Below, one piece after another: positions 45,182 through 54,315 of a DNA stretch of 64,000 bases; position 1 is the stretch's first letter, and each line of letters starts with the position of its first letter. Position numbers and translations under genes: made by a program. Below the pieces are notes generated by a model. The model saw nothing but the letters and a program-made list of their open reading frames with translations, had not been told where the DNA came from and ran no database searches. Origin of the DNA: Flavobacteriales bacterium (GTDB lineage: Bacteria > Bacteroidota > Bacteroidia > Flavobacteriales_F > PHOS-HE28); assembly GCA_020635675.1 (NCBI GenBank), contig JACJZJ010000001.1, forward strand, positions 248,001 through 312,000, written 5' to 3'.

Positions 45182-46210
45182 ATGGACGAGGAGCGCTCAT
45201 CGGAGGTCGACGAGCAGGAACTGTACGAGCATCACCGGATCGTTTGCGACCCGCGCCAGTCGCCGATGCGCCTGGACAAATTCCTGTTCGACCGGCTGGC
45301 GAACACCTCCCGCAACCGGATCCAGGCGGCCGCGAAGGCGGGCAATGTCCGTGTGAACGACAAGCCCGAGAAACCAAGCTGCAAGGTGCGGCCGGGCGAT
45401 GTGATCAGTATCGTTCTGCCCTATCCGCAACGCGAGCTCGAGCTGCTCCCGGAGGACATTCCGCTCACGGTGCTCCATGAGGACGAGGACCTGGTCGTGA
45501 TCGACAAGCCCGCCGGGTTGGTGGTGCACCCCGGGCATGGCAACTGGACGGGTACGCTCGTGAACGCGCTGCTCTTCCACTTTGGCGCCTTGCCCTTGCG
45601 CCCCGGCCAGGAGCAGGCGCGACCCGGCCTGGTCCACCGCCTGGACAAGATGACCAGCGGGGTGATGGTCATCGGCAAGACCGAGGAGGCGCTGACACAC
45701 CTCGCCCGACAGTTCTTCGACCGGACCATCGATCGCCGGTACAACGCTTTGGTCTGGGGCGATATGGAGCACGAGCAAGGGACCGTGGAAGGTCACATCG
45801 GCCGAAGCATCCGGGACCGCAAGGTGATGCAGGTCTTTCCGGAGGGTGAACATGGCAGGCATGCGGTCACGCACTGGCGTGTGCTCGAGCGGTTCACCTA
45901 TGTCACCTTGATCGAATGCAAATTGGGGACCGGTCGGACGCACCAGATCAGGGTCCATATGCAATACACGGGGCATCCGCTTTTCAATGACCCGGAGTAC
46001 GGCGGCGACCGCATCCTCAAGGGGACGACCTTCACCACCTACCGCCGTTTCGTGGAGAACTGCTTCTCGCTGTGCCCGCGGCAGGCGCTGCATGCGCGCA
46101 CCCTGACCTTCGACCATCCGCGCACGGGGAGGCGCATGGCGTTCGAGAGCCCACTGCCTGTGGACATGAGAACCGTGTTGGGACGATGGCGGGCCTACAC
46201 GGACCGATGA
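45182..46210 (+). CDS. rluD: 23S rRNA pseudouridine synthase RluD family
   Basis: RluD makes pseudouridines 1911, 1915 and 1917 in helix 69 of 23S rRNA. The 342-residue product has an N-terminal S4 RNA-binding domain (QSPMRLDKFLFDRLANTSRN, about residues 25-44), then LVVIDKPAGLVVHPGHGNW, the catalytic HRLDKMTSGVMVIGK (about 149-163) with Asp in HRLD, and GRTHQIRVHMQYTGHPLFND (about 253-272). The ATG at 45182 gives the standard start. It follows the T9SS gene by 4 bases. Its end overlaps the convergent FkbM gene by 16 bases. rlmH, which methylates the same helix, is at 31556. Confidence 0.94.
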   Translation: MDEERSSEVDEQELYEHHRIVCDPRQSPMRLDKFLFDRLANTSRNRIQAAAKAGNVRVNDKPEKPSCKVRPGDVISIVLPYPQRELELLPEDIPLTVLHEDEDLVVIDKPAGLVVHPGHGNWTGTLVNALLFHFGALPLRPGQEQARPGLVHRLDKMTSGVMVIGKTEEALTHLARQFFDRTIDRRYNALVWGDMEHEQGTVEGHIGRSIRDRKVMQVFPEGEHGRHAVTHWRVLERFTYVTLIECKLGTGRTHQIRVHMQYTGHPLFNDPEYGGDRILKGTTFTTYRRFVENCFSLCPRQALHARTLTFDHPRTGRRMAFESPLPVDMRTVLGRWRAYTDR

Positions 46211-47040
46211 GCCGGTCCGAAGACCAGTTCGGTGATCGTTCGGGCCGATGCGCGCACTTCTTCAACAGAAAGTGAACGGCCATCAGGGCCGGATACTGAC
46301 GGGAGGTCGGAAAGCGCATCGAGCAGGCCGTTCAGGAGTTCATCGGCCTCGGCACGCGCCCTCGCCAGGTGGTCCCCTCCCAGCACACCGATCACGGACC
46401 GCCGCAGCCGCCGCATCATTCCGCTGGGCGTATCACGCTTTTCCGCATGTTCGATGAGGTAAGGGTAGTGCAGTGCGATGCGGATCACCGGGTGGAAGCG
46501 TTCCAGGACCGGACGTATCGCGGGTATCAAGGTGAACTCGCCACCCTCGATGTCCATCTTCACCATATCGATCCGATCGATGGAGCGGGCTTGAACGTAG
46601 CTCTGAAGGGCGATGCCGGCCACCTCGACCGAGCTGCCCTCGTCCTGGACGCGTGAGAGCAGGCTCGACCCCGAATCACCGAAACGATGCCGTGTGAAAA
46701 GACGGACGGGACGTCCATCCTTCGTCATGGCGGCATTGTTCAACACGATGCGTTCGCCCAGGGCCGGGTTGGCAAGCACGTTCGCCTGCAATTTGCCGAA
46801 GGCCACCGGGTCCGGCTCGAACGCATGCACCACCGCGCCTTGGGCCGCCGCGAACAGGGAGGTCGGTCCCATCCAGGCGCCGATGTCGAAGAACACCCGG
46901 TCGGCGGACAGGTTCTCCTCGAGCGATCGGAGCGTGTCCGGCTCCCAAGCCCCCTGCGCTGCCGATGTCCAGAAGTCGGGGTCGCCAACGGCCTTCACTT
47001 CGATCCCGCGGATCACGTAGCTCCTGGCCTTTTCGGTCAT
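46195..47040 (-). CDS. FkbM family SAM-dependent methyltransferase
   Basis: A 281-residue FkbM-type methyltransferase. SAM motif I is VFFDIGAWMGPTSLFAAAQG (about residues 49-68), next VHAFEPDPVAFGKLQANVL, and IDMVKMDIEGGEFTLIPAI (about 157-175). The C-terminal 100 residues are helical. The base composition matches the rest of the window, unlike the FkbM gene at 17003. The substrate is unknown and no glycosyltransferase is adjacent. A perfect TAGCTTTG lies 7 bases before the ATG, so it is a separate transcript from menE upstream. Confidence 0.87.
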   Translation of the reverse strand: MTEKARSYVIRGIEVKAVGDPDFWTSAAQGAWEPDTLRSLEENLSADRVFFDIGAWMGPTSLFAAAQGAVVHAFEPDPVAFGKLQANVLANPALGERIVLNNAAMTKDGRPVRLFTRHRFGDSGSSLLSRVQDEGSSVEVAGIALQSYVQARSIDRIDMVKMDIEGGEFTLIPAIRPVLERFHPVIRIALHYPYLIEHAEKRDTPSGMMRRLRRSVIGVLGGDHLARARAEADELLNGLLDALSDLPSVSGPDGRSLSVEEVRASARTITELVFGPAHRSV

Positions 47041-47047
47041 CGGGCCA

Positions 47048-47055
47048 CAAAGCTA
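47048..47055 (-). promoter_or_regulatory. -7 promoter element 7 bases before the FkbM gene
   Basis: Minus-strand TAGCTTTG is an 8/8 match to TAnnTTTG and ends 7 bases before the ATG at 47040, so transcription should start at or within a few bases of the start codon. Confidence 0.6.
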
Positions 47056-47083
47056 TCCGGTCCACCGGTTGGCGCTGCCGGCT

Positions 47084-48178
47084 TCATCGGATGTATTTGC
47101 CGCTTCCTGTGCGGCGGAGGTCCTTGCGCACCTCGATCCGCATGGGCATCTCAAAAGGTTCCAACGCACGGGAGAGTTCCTCAAGAAGGGTATCATGCTC
47201 CGACGCGGAAAGGGGATCGCCTTCGAGCACGAGAAGGATGTACTGGCCCAATTCGTCATGTGGCATGCCGGTGAAGAAGTGGGGGCGTGCGATCAAGCCG
47301 CCGACACGTTGCTCCAATCGCTCGGGGTGGATCTTGCGCCCGCCGCTGAGGATCACGTGATCGGCACGGCCCAGCCACCGAAAGCGCCTTTCGTCCATCA
47401 GTTCCACAAGGTCGTTGGTCACATGCTCGCGCGTGCTCAAATGCGGAGTGCGCACCACCAGGCATCCGCGATCGTCCGTTCCGAACCGCACGTCCCTCAG
47501 AGCGGAATAGGGTTCCTCCTCCTGGCCTGCACCCGCCGATGCGTTCAACGGGCGGACGGCCGCGTGTGTCACTGTCTCCGTGCTGCCGTAGCTTTGGAAT
47601 ACGCGTGTGTCCAGGTCTTGCACCGCACCGATCAGGAGCGGACCGACTGGACCTCCTCCAAGAAGTATCGTGCCGAACGTGTGCGCCACGCGTTGACGAT
47701 CGTTCCGCAGCATCCGCAGCAACTGTCGGGGTACCATGGCGGTGAACGCGAAGCGGTCCGCTCTGCGCAACCTGGTCAGGACCGGACCATGCGGATCGAT
47801 CGGATGCAGATCGAGCCCACTGACGAAGGCACGCACCAACATCAGTTTTCCGGCAACGAAGGTGCAGGGCAGGCAAAGCAGAGCACCGTCTCCGCGCTCC
47901 AGACCGAAGGCCCATTCCGTCAGACGAGCGCTCGCGATCAGGTCATCGGCGGAAATGCGGAAGCTCTTCGGCGGGCCGGTCGTGCCGGAACTCCTGACGG
48001 TGATCGACCCGTCGTCCGTCGTCAACTCGTTCAGCGTATCCCGGATGGACAGGGTCCATGGGGCATGGCCCTGACGGATGGCGAGTTCCTCCGCCCATCG
48101 CATGATCTCCGGACCATCAAGCCGTCGGCCATCGATCGTGATCGTGCGGAAGGGGGTGGAGGTACCGGGCACGGACAT
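47084..48178 (-). CDS. menE: O-succinylbenzoate--CoA ligase
   Basis: MenE activates o-succinylbenzoate with ATP and CoA in menaquinone synthesis. The 364-residue adenylate-forming enzyme has the P-loop SSGTTGPPKSFRIS (about residues 63-76), the YGSTETVTHAAVRP motif (about 195-208), GRADHVILSGGRKIHPERLE and the C-terminal GSGKYIR with the adenylation Lys. It is shorter than the E. coli enzyme (451 residues), as usual in Bacteroidota. It is the last gene of the men operon, 22 bases after menC. Confidence 0.93.
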   Translation of the reverse strand: MSVPGTSTPFRTITIDGRRLDGPEIMRWAEELAIRQGHAPWTLSIRDTLNELTTDDGSITVRSSGTTGPPKSFRISADDLIASARLTEWAFGLERGDGALLCLPCTFVAGKLMLVRAFVSGLDLHPIDPHGPVLTRLRRADRFAFTAMVPRQLLRMLRNDRQRVAHTFGTILLGGGPVGPLLIGAVQDLDTRVFQSYGSTETVTHAAVRPLNASAGAGQEEEPYSALRDVRFGTDDRGCLVVRTPHLSTREHVTNDLVELMDERRFRWLGRADHVILSGGRKIHPERLEQRVGGLIARPHFFTGMPHDELGQYILLVLEGDPLSASEHDTLLEELSRALEPFEMPMRIEVRKDLRRTGSGKYIR

Positions 48179-48200
48179 GCATGCAAGTTCGGCAGATCGA

Positions 48201-49262
48201 TCAGGTGATCGTGTTCACCCGGGACAGGTCCCATGCCGCTTCGGGACGATAGCACAGCTCCCCGTCCTCCACATGGAGCGGAGAGGGGATGTTATCGGTG
48301 TATACCCTGCCGGTTCCGAGGCCTTGTGCGCCTTCCGGGGAGATCGTGGCCGTCCATTGTGCGATCGCGTTCAGGCCGATGTTGCTCTCCAGCGCGGAGG
48401 TGGTCCACCAGCCGATGTCACGGTCGTTCGCCAGGGCGATCCACTCCTCTGCCGCCCGCCAGCCCCCGACCAGGCCGGGTTTGATCACGATGAAGCGCGG
48501 CTTCACGTGATCAAGAAGGTCGCGGCGGAGGTCATCGCGGTTCAGGCCGATCAGGTCCTCGTCCAAGGCAATGGGAAGGGGCGAGCGTTCGCACAGCTCG
48601 GCCATCACCTCGAACAGGCCGGGCGCGACGGGTTGTTCGATGCTGTGCACCTGCAGATCGGCGAGCCGTTGCAACACGTCCATGGCATTGCGGGCGTCCA
48701 ACGCGCCGTTCGCATCCACGCGGAGGGTGATGTCATCGGGGCCGTATTCCTCGCGTACGCTTTTCAGCAAGGCCAGTTCGTCATCGATGCCGATGGCGCC
48801 GATCTTCATCTTCACCGTGGTGAAGCCGGCGTCGATCTGTTCGCGTATCCGGGATCGCATGGTCGCCTTGTCGCCCATCCACACCAGGCCATTGATCGGG
48901 ATGCCTCGACGGCCGAGCGTGAAATCCGAGGGGAAGAGCTGCTTGGTCCCGCTTGCCTCCAGGTCCTTCAGACATTGCTCCACGGCGAAGCGCACACCGG
49001 GCAGGTCAACGAGGTCCGTGGTCAGGCGGTGGTCCCAATCGCTCGTGTTCGCGCAGAGCGAAAGCAGCGCCGTGCGCACATCGGCGGGGAACTCCCTGCT
49101 GTGGCCGGGGAACAGGGCGGCCTCGCCGATGCCGCGCACCTCCGGCCGTTCCGCGTCCCAGGCGATCAGGTACCACGCCGTTCGTTCAGTGATCACGCCC
49201 TTGCTGGTGCCCAAAGGAAACCGGGGGTGCAGGGTCCGCTCGATCCAGGTGGCGCGCATCAT
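48201..49262 (-). CDS. menC: o-Succinylbenzoate synthase
   Basis: MenC dehydrates SHCHC to o-succinylbenzoate. The 353-residue enolase-superfamily protein has an N-terminal capping domain and a barrel with TVKMKIG (catalytic Lys pair, about residues 143-149), LRVDANGALD (Asp ligand, about 173-182), IEQPV, ALDEDL (third metal ligand and Asp) and VIKPGLVGGWRAAEEW. Two adjacent ATGs begin the frame: 49262 overlaps the menA stop as ATGA, 49259 is the alternative. A longer open frame that includes antisense menA sequence is a shadow. Confidence 0.93.
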   Translation of the reverse strand: MMRATWIERTLHPRFPLGTSKGVITERTAWYLIAWDAERPEVRGIGEAALFPGHSREFPADVRTALLSLCANTSDWDHRLTTDLVDLPGVRFAVEQCLKDLEASGTKQLFPSDFTLGRRGIPINGLVWMGDKATMRSRIREQIDAGFTTVKMKIGAIGIDDELALLKSVREEYGPDDITLRVDANGALDARNAMDVLQRLADLQVHSIEQPVAPGLFEVMAELCERSPLPIALDEDLIGLNRDDLRRDLLDHVKPRFIVIKPGLVGGWRAAEEWIALANDRDIGWWTTSALESNIGLNAIAQWTATISPEGAQGLGTGRVYTDNIPSPLHVEDGELCYRPEAAWDLSRVNTIT

Positions 49263-50152
49263 CGGACGAGCCAGAGACCGAGCGAGAAGGTGATCGCACA
49301 AAGAAAGGTCCCCAGGGCGAGACGCTTCAATTCGGGGTCGAGGGTGTGCGGGTCGAGGTTCTGCAGCACGCGCTTCATCTGGCTGGCGAGCATCGGCGTG
49401 GCGATCAAAAAGCCCCATTGCGCCATGCCACGAAAATGGAACGCGGTGAATGCGACCACACAAGCCAGTCCGCCCAAGATCAGCAGGGCGTGGTACACCT
49501 TGTCGCGTTCCACGCCCAATCGCACGGCCAATGTGCGCTTGCCCTTTGCTCCGTCGTTCACGATGTCGCGCAGGTTGTTGGTGTTGAGCACGCCGGTGGC
49601 CAGCAGGCCGAAACCGATGGCGGGTAGCATGGCGGGGGTCCACCACGAACCAGTGTGCAGATAAAAGGTACCCATCACGCCCACGATCCCGAAGAAGAGC
49701 AGCACCGAGATGTCACCAAGACCGGCATAGCCGTAGGGTCTTCCGCCATAGGTGTAGCGCACCGCCGCCGCGATCGCCAGCAGGCCGATCCCGAGGAAGA
49801 CCAGCGTGGTGAGGGTGGTCCCGAACGCAACGAGCGTGAGCGCCACACCGCTGATCAGCGCTGATGCGCCGCAGATCCAGAGCGCGCGCTTCATTCGGTC
49901 CGGGGTGATCGCCCCGCTCTGCACCGCGCGCTGCGGACCGACGCGTTCATGATCGTCGGTGCCGTGCTCGTGATCGCCCAGGTCGTTCGCCAGGTTGCTC
50001 AACACCTGCAACAGGATGGCCGTCACGAGCGCCAGCGTGAACACGATCCAATGGAACGCTCCACGGAACGCGGCCAGCGCACTGCCCACCAGGATGCTGC
50101 TCACGGCGAGGGGCAAAGTGCGAAGGCGGAATGCGTGGAGCCAGTGCTTCAT
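49259..50152 (-). CDS. menA: 1,4-Dihydroxy-2-naphthoate polyprenyltransferase
   Basis: MenA attaches the isoprenoid side chain to DHNA in the inner membrane. The 297-residue UbiA-superfamily protein has nine predicted helices and two Asp-rich motifs: LSNLANDLGDHEHGTDDHER (about residues 51-70) and NTNNLRDIVNDGAKGKRTLA (about 190-209). Length fits the family. Its stop overlaps menC (ATGA) and it follows menB by 41 bases. Prenyl donor enzymes and MenG/UbiE are not in the window. Confidence 0.95.
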   Translation of the reverse strand: MKHWLHAFRLRTLPLAVSSILVGSALAAFRGAFHWIVFTLALVTAILLQVLSNLANDLGDHEHGTDDHERVGPQRAVQSGAITPDRMKRALWICGASALISGVALTLVAFGTTLTTLVFLGIGLLAIAAAVRYTYGGRPYGYAGLGDISVLLFFGIVGVMGTFYLHTGSWWTPAMLPAIGFGLLATGVLNTNNLRDIVNDGAKGKRTLAVRLGVERDKVYHALLILGGLACVVAFTAFHFRGMAQWGFLIATPMLASQMKRVLQNLDPHTLDPELKRLALGTFLCAITFSLGLWLVR

Positions 50153-50193
50153 CCGTTGATCGCGTCGTGCTCTTTGCGTCTTGACGTGAGCGC

Positions 50194-51015
50194 TCAGGGG
50201 AACTTCGGGAATTTCTGGAAGTCCGGCGCCCGTTTTTCCAGGAACGCGTTCCGCCCTTCCTGGGCCTCGTCCATCAGGTAGTACATCAGTGTGGCATCAC
50301 CGGCGAACTCCATCAGGCCGCGCTGGCCGTCGAGCTCGGCGTTGAGGCCGCGCTTGATCATGCGCAAGGCAAGGGGACTGCGTTGCATCATGATCCGGCA
50401 CCATTCCACCGTGGTGTCCTCCAACTGCGCGAGCGGCACCACCTTGTTCACCATGCCCATGTCCAGTGCTTCCTGCGCGGTGTACTGCTGGCAGAGGAAC
50501 CAGATCTCGCGGGCCTTCTTTTGGCCGACGTGACGCGCGAGATAGCTGCTGCCGAAGCCGGCATCGAAGCTGCCGACCTTGGGACCGGTCTGTCCGAAGC
50601 GTGCGTGCTCGGCCGCGATGGTGAGGTCGCACACCACGTGCAGCACGTGACCGCCGCCGATCGCGTAGCCGTTCACCATGGCCACCACCGGCTTGGGCAG
50701 TTCACGGATGCGCTTGTGCAGATCGAGCACGTTGAGACGCGGCACGCCATCATTTCCGATGTAGCCGCCACGGCCCTTCACGTTCTGGTCGCCGCCGCTG
50801 CAGAAGGCCTTGTCGCCGGCACCGGTCAGCACCACCACACCGATGTCGGTGTCCTCACGTGCGATGTCCATCGCGTCGATCATCTCCTTGTTGGTCTCCG
50901 GGCGGAAGGCGTTGTAGACCTCCGGTCTGTTGATCGTGATCTTGGCGATGCCTTCGAACCGGTCGAAGGTGATGTCCGCGTATGTCTTGATCGGTGTCCA
51001 GTTGCGTGAGCTCAT
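50194..51015 (-). CDS. menB: 1,4-Dihydroxy-2-naphthoyl-CoA synthase
   Basis: MenB closes the second ring of the naphthoquinone from o-succinylbenzoyl-CoA. The 273-residue crotonase-fold protein shows INRPEVYNAFRPETNKEMID (about residues 28-47), FCSGGDQNVKGRGGYIG (about 73-89), the conserved VNGYAIGGGHVLHVVCDLTI (about 115-134), TGPKVGSFDAGFGSSYLARH and a C-terminal RMIKRGLNAELDGQRGLMEF. The ATG at 51015 gives the standard MSSRNWTPIKTYADI start. It lies 52 bases after menD and 41 bases before menA. Confidence 0.96.
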   Translation of the reverse strand: MSSRNWTPIKTYADITFDRFEGIAKITINRPEVYNAFRPETNKEMIDAMDIAREDTDIGVVVLTGAGDKAFCSGGDQNVKGRGGYIGNDGVPRLNVLDLHKRIRELPKPVVAMVNGYAIGGGHVLHVVCDLTIAAEHARFGQTGPKVGSFDAGFGSSYLARHVGQKKAREIWFLCQQYTAQEALDMGMVNKVVPLAQLEDTTVEWCRIMMQRSPLALRMIKRGLNAELDGQRGLMEFAGDATLMYYLMDEAQEGRNAFLEKRAPDFQKFPKFP

Positions 51016-51067
51016 GCGGAAGGGACTTTCGCTGCAACGACGCGATGTCGCGACGGAAGTGCGACGC

Positions 51068-52753
51068 TCATGACGTGCGGAGTTGGTCGAAATAGTCGCG
51101 CAGGACCTTGGGTGAGGTGAGCGCGTCGGTGATGATGTGCAGGACGGCGGGACGGTCGTGCTCGGCATAGAGCGCGTCCAGCCCGGCCTTCAATGTGGTC
51201 ATGTCACTGGCCTGGAAATAGGGGAGGTCATAGCTCTTCACCAGCTTCTCGATATCGCGTGTGTGCGGCGCCTCGAACCATTCCAGCAGTCCCGGGTCCT
51301 TGTCGGGGCCTTCAATGAAGCGGAAGATGTTGCCTCCGCCGTTGTCGATGACGATCACTTTCGTTCCGGGTGAGAGGTGCTCGTTCCAGAAGGCATTGCT
51401 GTCGTGGCAGAAGGCGATGTCCCCGGTGATCAAAGTCGTCGTGCGCCCGGAGGCGAATGCGGCTCCGAGCGCGGTACTGGTGCAGCCTTCGATCCCGCTG
51501 GTACCGCGGTTGCCGTACCAGCGAATGCCCGGCTTTCGGTCGAAGAGCTGGGCGTAGCGCGCGGGTGTGCTGTTGGAGAGGTGCACATCGCTGTCCGTCG
51601 GGATACGCGCGTTCAACACCTCGAACACCTGCAGGTCACTGAATGGCGTGTTCTTCAATAGGCGATCATGTGCCTCGCGCGTGCGGGAGGCCACCATCCG
51701 CCAGGCCTCCCCGTAGATGCTGGCGTTCCCCTGCACCTGGTCCGCCACCTGTGCGAAGAAGACCTCCGGGCCGACCGCGAAGTCGTGCGTAAGGCTTTGG
51801 TAGGTGTCGAAATGTCTTCGTGCCACGTCGACGTGCCAATGTTGTTCGGGGCGCCACCTCCGCAGCAGACCCTTGATGCGTTTGCTCACCACCGCGCCAC
51901 CGAAGGTGATCAGCAGGTCGGGTCGCAGACCGTTCTCGTTGTCGGCATCAACGCCGGCGATGGTCCGGTCGATGCTGGTGATGAACCCCGGATCGTCCAG
52001 GTTGCTCGTGGCTTCGGTGAGCATGGCGACCTGGGGCAGGGATGCCAGCCGTTGCAATCGACGCTTCAGACCGTCGCTCCACTCACCCTGTCCTGCGAGC
52101 ACCATCACCTTGGGCAGGGAGGACAGCTGCGCGATGGCCCATCGCGCCATTTCCGGCAGCACGAACTGCTCGGTCAACGCCTGGGCGATGGTCCGGACGG
52201 GCGCATGGTCATTTGTTGTTCCGTAGAGAGGTTCGTCGAACGGTACGTTCACATGGACCGGGCCGGGCACCGGCAGCAGCGTGGCATCGATCGCGGCGTT
52301 GATCATGCGACCGCAATGCATACGTGCCAGATCGTCCCTCATGACGCGCGGAAGCTGGAAGCTGTCCTTCACGTGGGGTTCCAGGACATGTTCTTGGCGG
52401 ATGGTCTGCCCTTCGCCTTGGTCGGTCCATTCCGCAGGTCGATCGGCCGAGAGTACCAACAATGGTATCCTTTGGTAGAAGGCTTCTACGACGGCGGGGG
52501 CACAGTTCAGCACGGCACTGCCGCTGGTGCAGATCAGGACTACGGGTGCACGGAGCTGTTGCGCCATGCCCAGGGCGAAGAAACCGGCGCTGCGTTCATC
52601 GATCACACGCAGGCAGTGGATGTCCGGATGTCCGGCGAATGCAACGATCAGGGGAGCATTGCGACTACCCGGGCTGATCACTGCATGGCGGACACCCTTC
52701 TCGACACAGAGCCGCGCCAGTTCAGCTGCGGCGAAGTGGTCCGATGTGGTCAT
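51068..52753 (-). CDS. menD: 2-Succinyl-5-enolpyruvyl-6-hydroxy-3-cyclohexene-1-carboxylate synthase
   Basis: MenD is the thiamine-diphosphate enzyme that adds succinyl semialdehyde carbanion to isochorismate. The 561-residue protein has the N-terminal GVRHAVISPGSRNAPLIVAF with catalytic region DERSAGFFALGMAQ (Glu-activating helix), LVLSADRPAEWTDQGEGQTI, and the ThDP/Mg motif region GDIAFCHDSNAFWNEH with IDNGGGNIFRFIEG (about residues 453-485). The ATG at 52753 overlaps the menF stop as ATGA. There is no fused MenH domain, and no separate menH is seen in the operon. Confidence 0.95.
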   Translation of the reverse strand: MTTSDHFAAAELARLCVEKGVRHAVISPGSRNAPLIVAFAGHPDIHCLRVIDERSAGFFALGMAQQLRAPVVLICTSGSAVLNCAPAVVEAFYQRIPLLVLSADRPAEWTDQGEGQTIRQEHVLEPHVKDSFQLPRVMRDDLARMHCGRMINAAIDATLLPVPGPVHVNVPFDEPLYGTTNDHAPVRTIAQALTEQFVLPEMARWAIAQLSSLPKVMVLAGQGEWSDGLKRRLQRLASLPQVAMLTEATSNLDDPGFITSIDRTIAGVDADNENGLRPDLLITFGGAVVSKRIKGLLRRWRPEQHWHVDVARRHFDTYQSLTHDFAVGPEVFFAQVADQVQGNASIYGEAWRMVASRTREAHDRLLKNTPFSDLQVFEVLNARIPTDSDVHLSNSTPARYAQLFDRKPGIRWYGNRGTSGIEGCTSTALGAAFASGRTTTLITGDIAFCHDSNAFWNEHLSPGTKVIVIDNGGGNIFRFIEGPDKDPGLLEWFEAPHTRDIEKLVKSYDLPYFQASDMTTLKAGLDALYAEHDRPAVLHIITDALTSPKVLRDYFDQLRTS

Positions 52754-53862
52754 GCGGGCGGCGAAGCTAGTCGCGCGGCCTCCAATGCTTTCAGCCAGAC
52801 TTCGGCTTTTCTGGCGGTCTCCTCCCATTCCCGCGCCGGTTCGGAGCCGGCCGTGATGCCTGCGCCGATGTGGAGCACTGCGCTGTCGGACAACGCCTGC
52901 AGGCAGCGGATGTTCACGAATAGTTCCGTCCGTCCGTCCGCGCGCCAGGGGCCCCAGAAACCGGTGTACAGACCCCGATCCTGGGGTTCATGGTCCGCGA
53001 TGAAGGCGCGTGCCTTTTGCCTCGGACGACCGCAAACCGCGGGCGTGGGGTGCACCGCGAACACCACTTCATCGAGGCTGTGACCGGTCATGTCCGCATC
53101 GATCCTGGTGAGGAGATGTGCGACCGGCCCCGCATCCACCACTTCCGGTCCGGTGATATGGATATCCTTCAAGCCCATGTCCAGCAGACCTTCCACGATG
53201 CTGCGCGTTACCAGCACCTGTTCATGGCGTTCCTTGGGCCCCCATTCCTCCGGCGAGTCCGGTGCCTCCTTTATCGGGCATGTTCCGGCCAGGGCGTCCA
53301 GCCGGGCCAGGTCCTCCTCGGCAAGCACCAATCGTTCCGGTGATGCGCCCAGCCAGGTACCATGATCGGGCGTGTGCATCAATGCAACGAGCGAATCCGG
53401 GCCTGCGTCCAGGGCCTGCACGAACAACTCCGCCAATGCGGCACGGTCGAGCGGTTCGACCGATATCCGCGACAGGACCACCTTTTCCAGTTCCCCGCGG
53501 CCGATGGCCGCGATCGCTTCGGAAACAAGCTGCTCGTACGCCTCCCGGGTGGTGGATCCGGTCGGCGCGGGAAAGTTGGTCCGCTGTCCGGTGCAGGCAT
53601 GCAAATGGTCCTGGAACACAGGAAGGTCGCCGAACGTCAGTTCCACGTCCGCCCGGATGATCGGCAATCGCTCGCCTTGGTGCATGAACGGGGCCATGAC
53701 GAAGGCGTCGTTCAGCTCCCAAAGCAACCCGGGTTCCACATGGTCAAGGTCCGGGTCACGCTGCGCCCAGAGCGTTACGGGCTGCCCCGGGGCGCGGAAT
53801 GCGGCGAAGGTGAGGCTCTCCTGCAAGCAGTGACCGATGGCATCACGAATGTCCTGGCTCAT
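52750..53862 (-). CDS. menF: Isochorismate synthase
   Basis: This enzyme converts chorismate to isochorismate, the first menaquinone-specific step. The 370-residue chorismate-binding protein has LEKVVLSRISVEPLD (about residues 127-141), WLGASPERLVLAEEDL (about 169-184), LAGTCPIKEAP, WGPKERHEQVLVTRSI, the VVFAVHPTPAVCGRPRQKA segment and DRGLYTGFWGPWRADG, all conserved in MenF/EntC enzymes. I start at the ATG at 53862, which overlaps the thioesterase stop by 4 bases. Entero-bactin-type genes are absent, and the context is purely menaquinone. Confidence 0.94.
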   Translation of the reverse strand: MSQDIRDAIGHCLQESLTFAAFRAPGQPVTLWAQRDPDLDHVEPGLLWELNDAFVMAPFMHQGERLPIIRADVELTFGDLPVFQDHLHACTGQRTNFPAPTGSTTREAYEQLVSEAIAAIGRGELEKVVLSRISVEPLDRAALAELFVQALDAGPDSLVALMHTPDHGTWLGASPERLVLAEEDLARLDALAGTCPIKEAPDSPEEWGPKERHEQVLVTRSIVEGLLDMGLKDIHITGPEVVDAGPVAHLLTRIDADMTGHSLDEVVFAVHPTPAVCGRPRQKARAFIADHEPQDRGLYTGFWGPWRADGRTELFVNIRCLQALSDSAVLHIGAGITAGSEPAREWEETARKAEVWLKALEAARLASPPA

Positions 53863-54281
53863 GGCTTTCGATCGATGATCAGGTTCGTAAGTCGGCACAC
53901 CGCCACGAGGCGTGCCTCGTCATCGGTGACCCGAACGTCCCAAACATGGGTGGAGCGACCCTGGTGCACGAGTTCACCCGTCGCGTGGACCTCACCTGCG
54001 CGTACCCCGCGCATGTGATTGGCGTTCACCTCGATGCCCACCACCGCCTGCTTCTCCCGGTCGATCAGCAGTGCACTGCCCATGCTGCCGAGCGATTCGG
54101 CCAGGGCGGCTGTGGCGCCGCCATGCAAAAGGCCCATGGGTTGATGTGTCCGTTCATCCACGGGCATATGCGCCAGAAGGCGGCCTTGTTCGTCCACATC
54201 GTACCGGATGCCCAAATGCGCCACAAGGGTGTTCGGCCGGAGCGAGTTGGCCATGGCGGCATGCTTCGCCGTATATGCCAT
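53859..54281 (-). CDS. menI: Hotdog-fold thioesterase, probable DHNA-CoA hydrolase
   Basis: A 140-residue PaaI-type hotdog thioesterase. The hallmark active-site helix is PMGLLHGGATAALAESLGSM (about residues 48-67), with HGG and the catalytic Glu, followed by GIEVNANHMRGVRAGEVHAT. As the first gene of a complete men operon it very likely hydrolyses 1,4-dihydroxy-2-naphthoyl-CoA, the step between menB and menA. The ATG at 54281 is selected because a perfect TACCTTTG ends only 4 bases upstream; the longer open frame upstream is antisense to the regulator gene. A downstream ATG (10 residues later) is possible. Confidence 0.88.
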   Translation of the reverse strand: MAYTAKHAAMANSLRPNTLVAHLGIRYDVDEQGRLLAHMPVDERTHQPMGLLHGGATAALAESLGSMGSALLIDREKQAVVGIEVNANHMRGVRAGEVHATGELVHQGRSTHVWDVRVTDDEARLVAVCRLTNLIIDRKP

Positions 54282-54285
54282 GGTC

Positions 54286-54293
54286 CAAAGGTA
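54286..54293 (-). promoter_or_regulatory. -7 promoter element of the menaquinone operon
   Basis: Minus-strand TACCTTTG (8/8) ends 4 bases before the ATG of the first men gene, so the operon mRNA should be leaderless or nearly so. The divergent response-regulator element begins only 9 bases away at 54303. Confidence 0.65.
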
Positions 54294-54302
54294 CCCGACG
54301 GC

Positions 54303-54310
54303 GATCTTTG
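54303..54310 (+). promoter_or_regulatory. -7 promoter element of the response regulator gene
   Basis: GATCTTTG (7/8) ends 5 bases before the ATG at 54316, back to back with the men operon element at 54286-54293. Confidence 0.55.
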
Positions 54311-54315
54311 CGACC

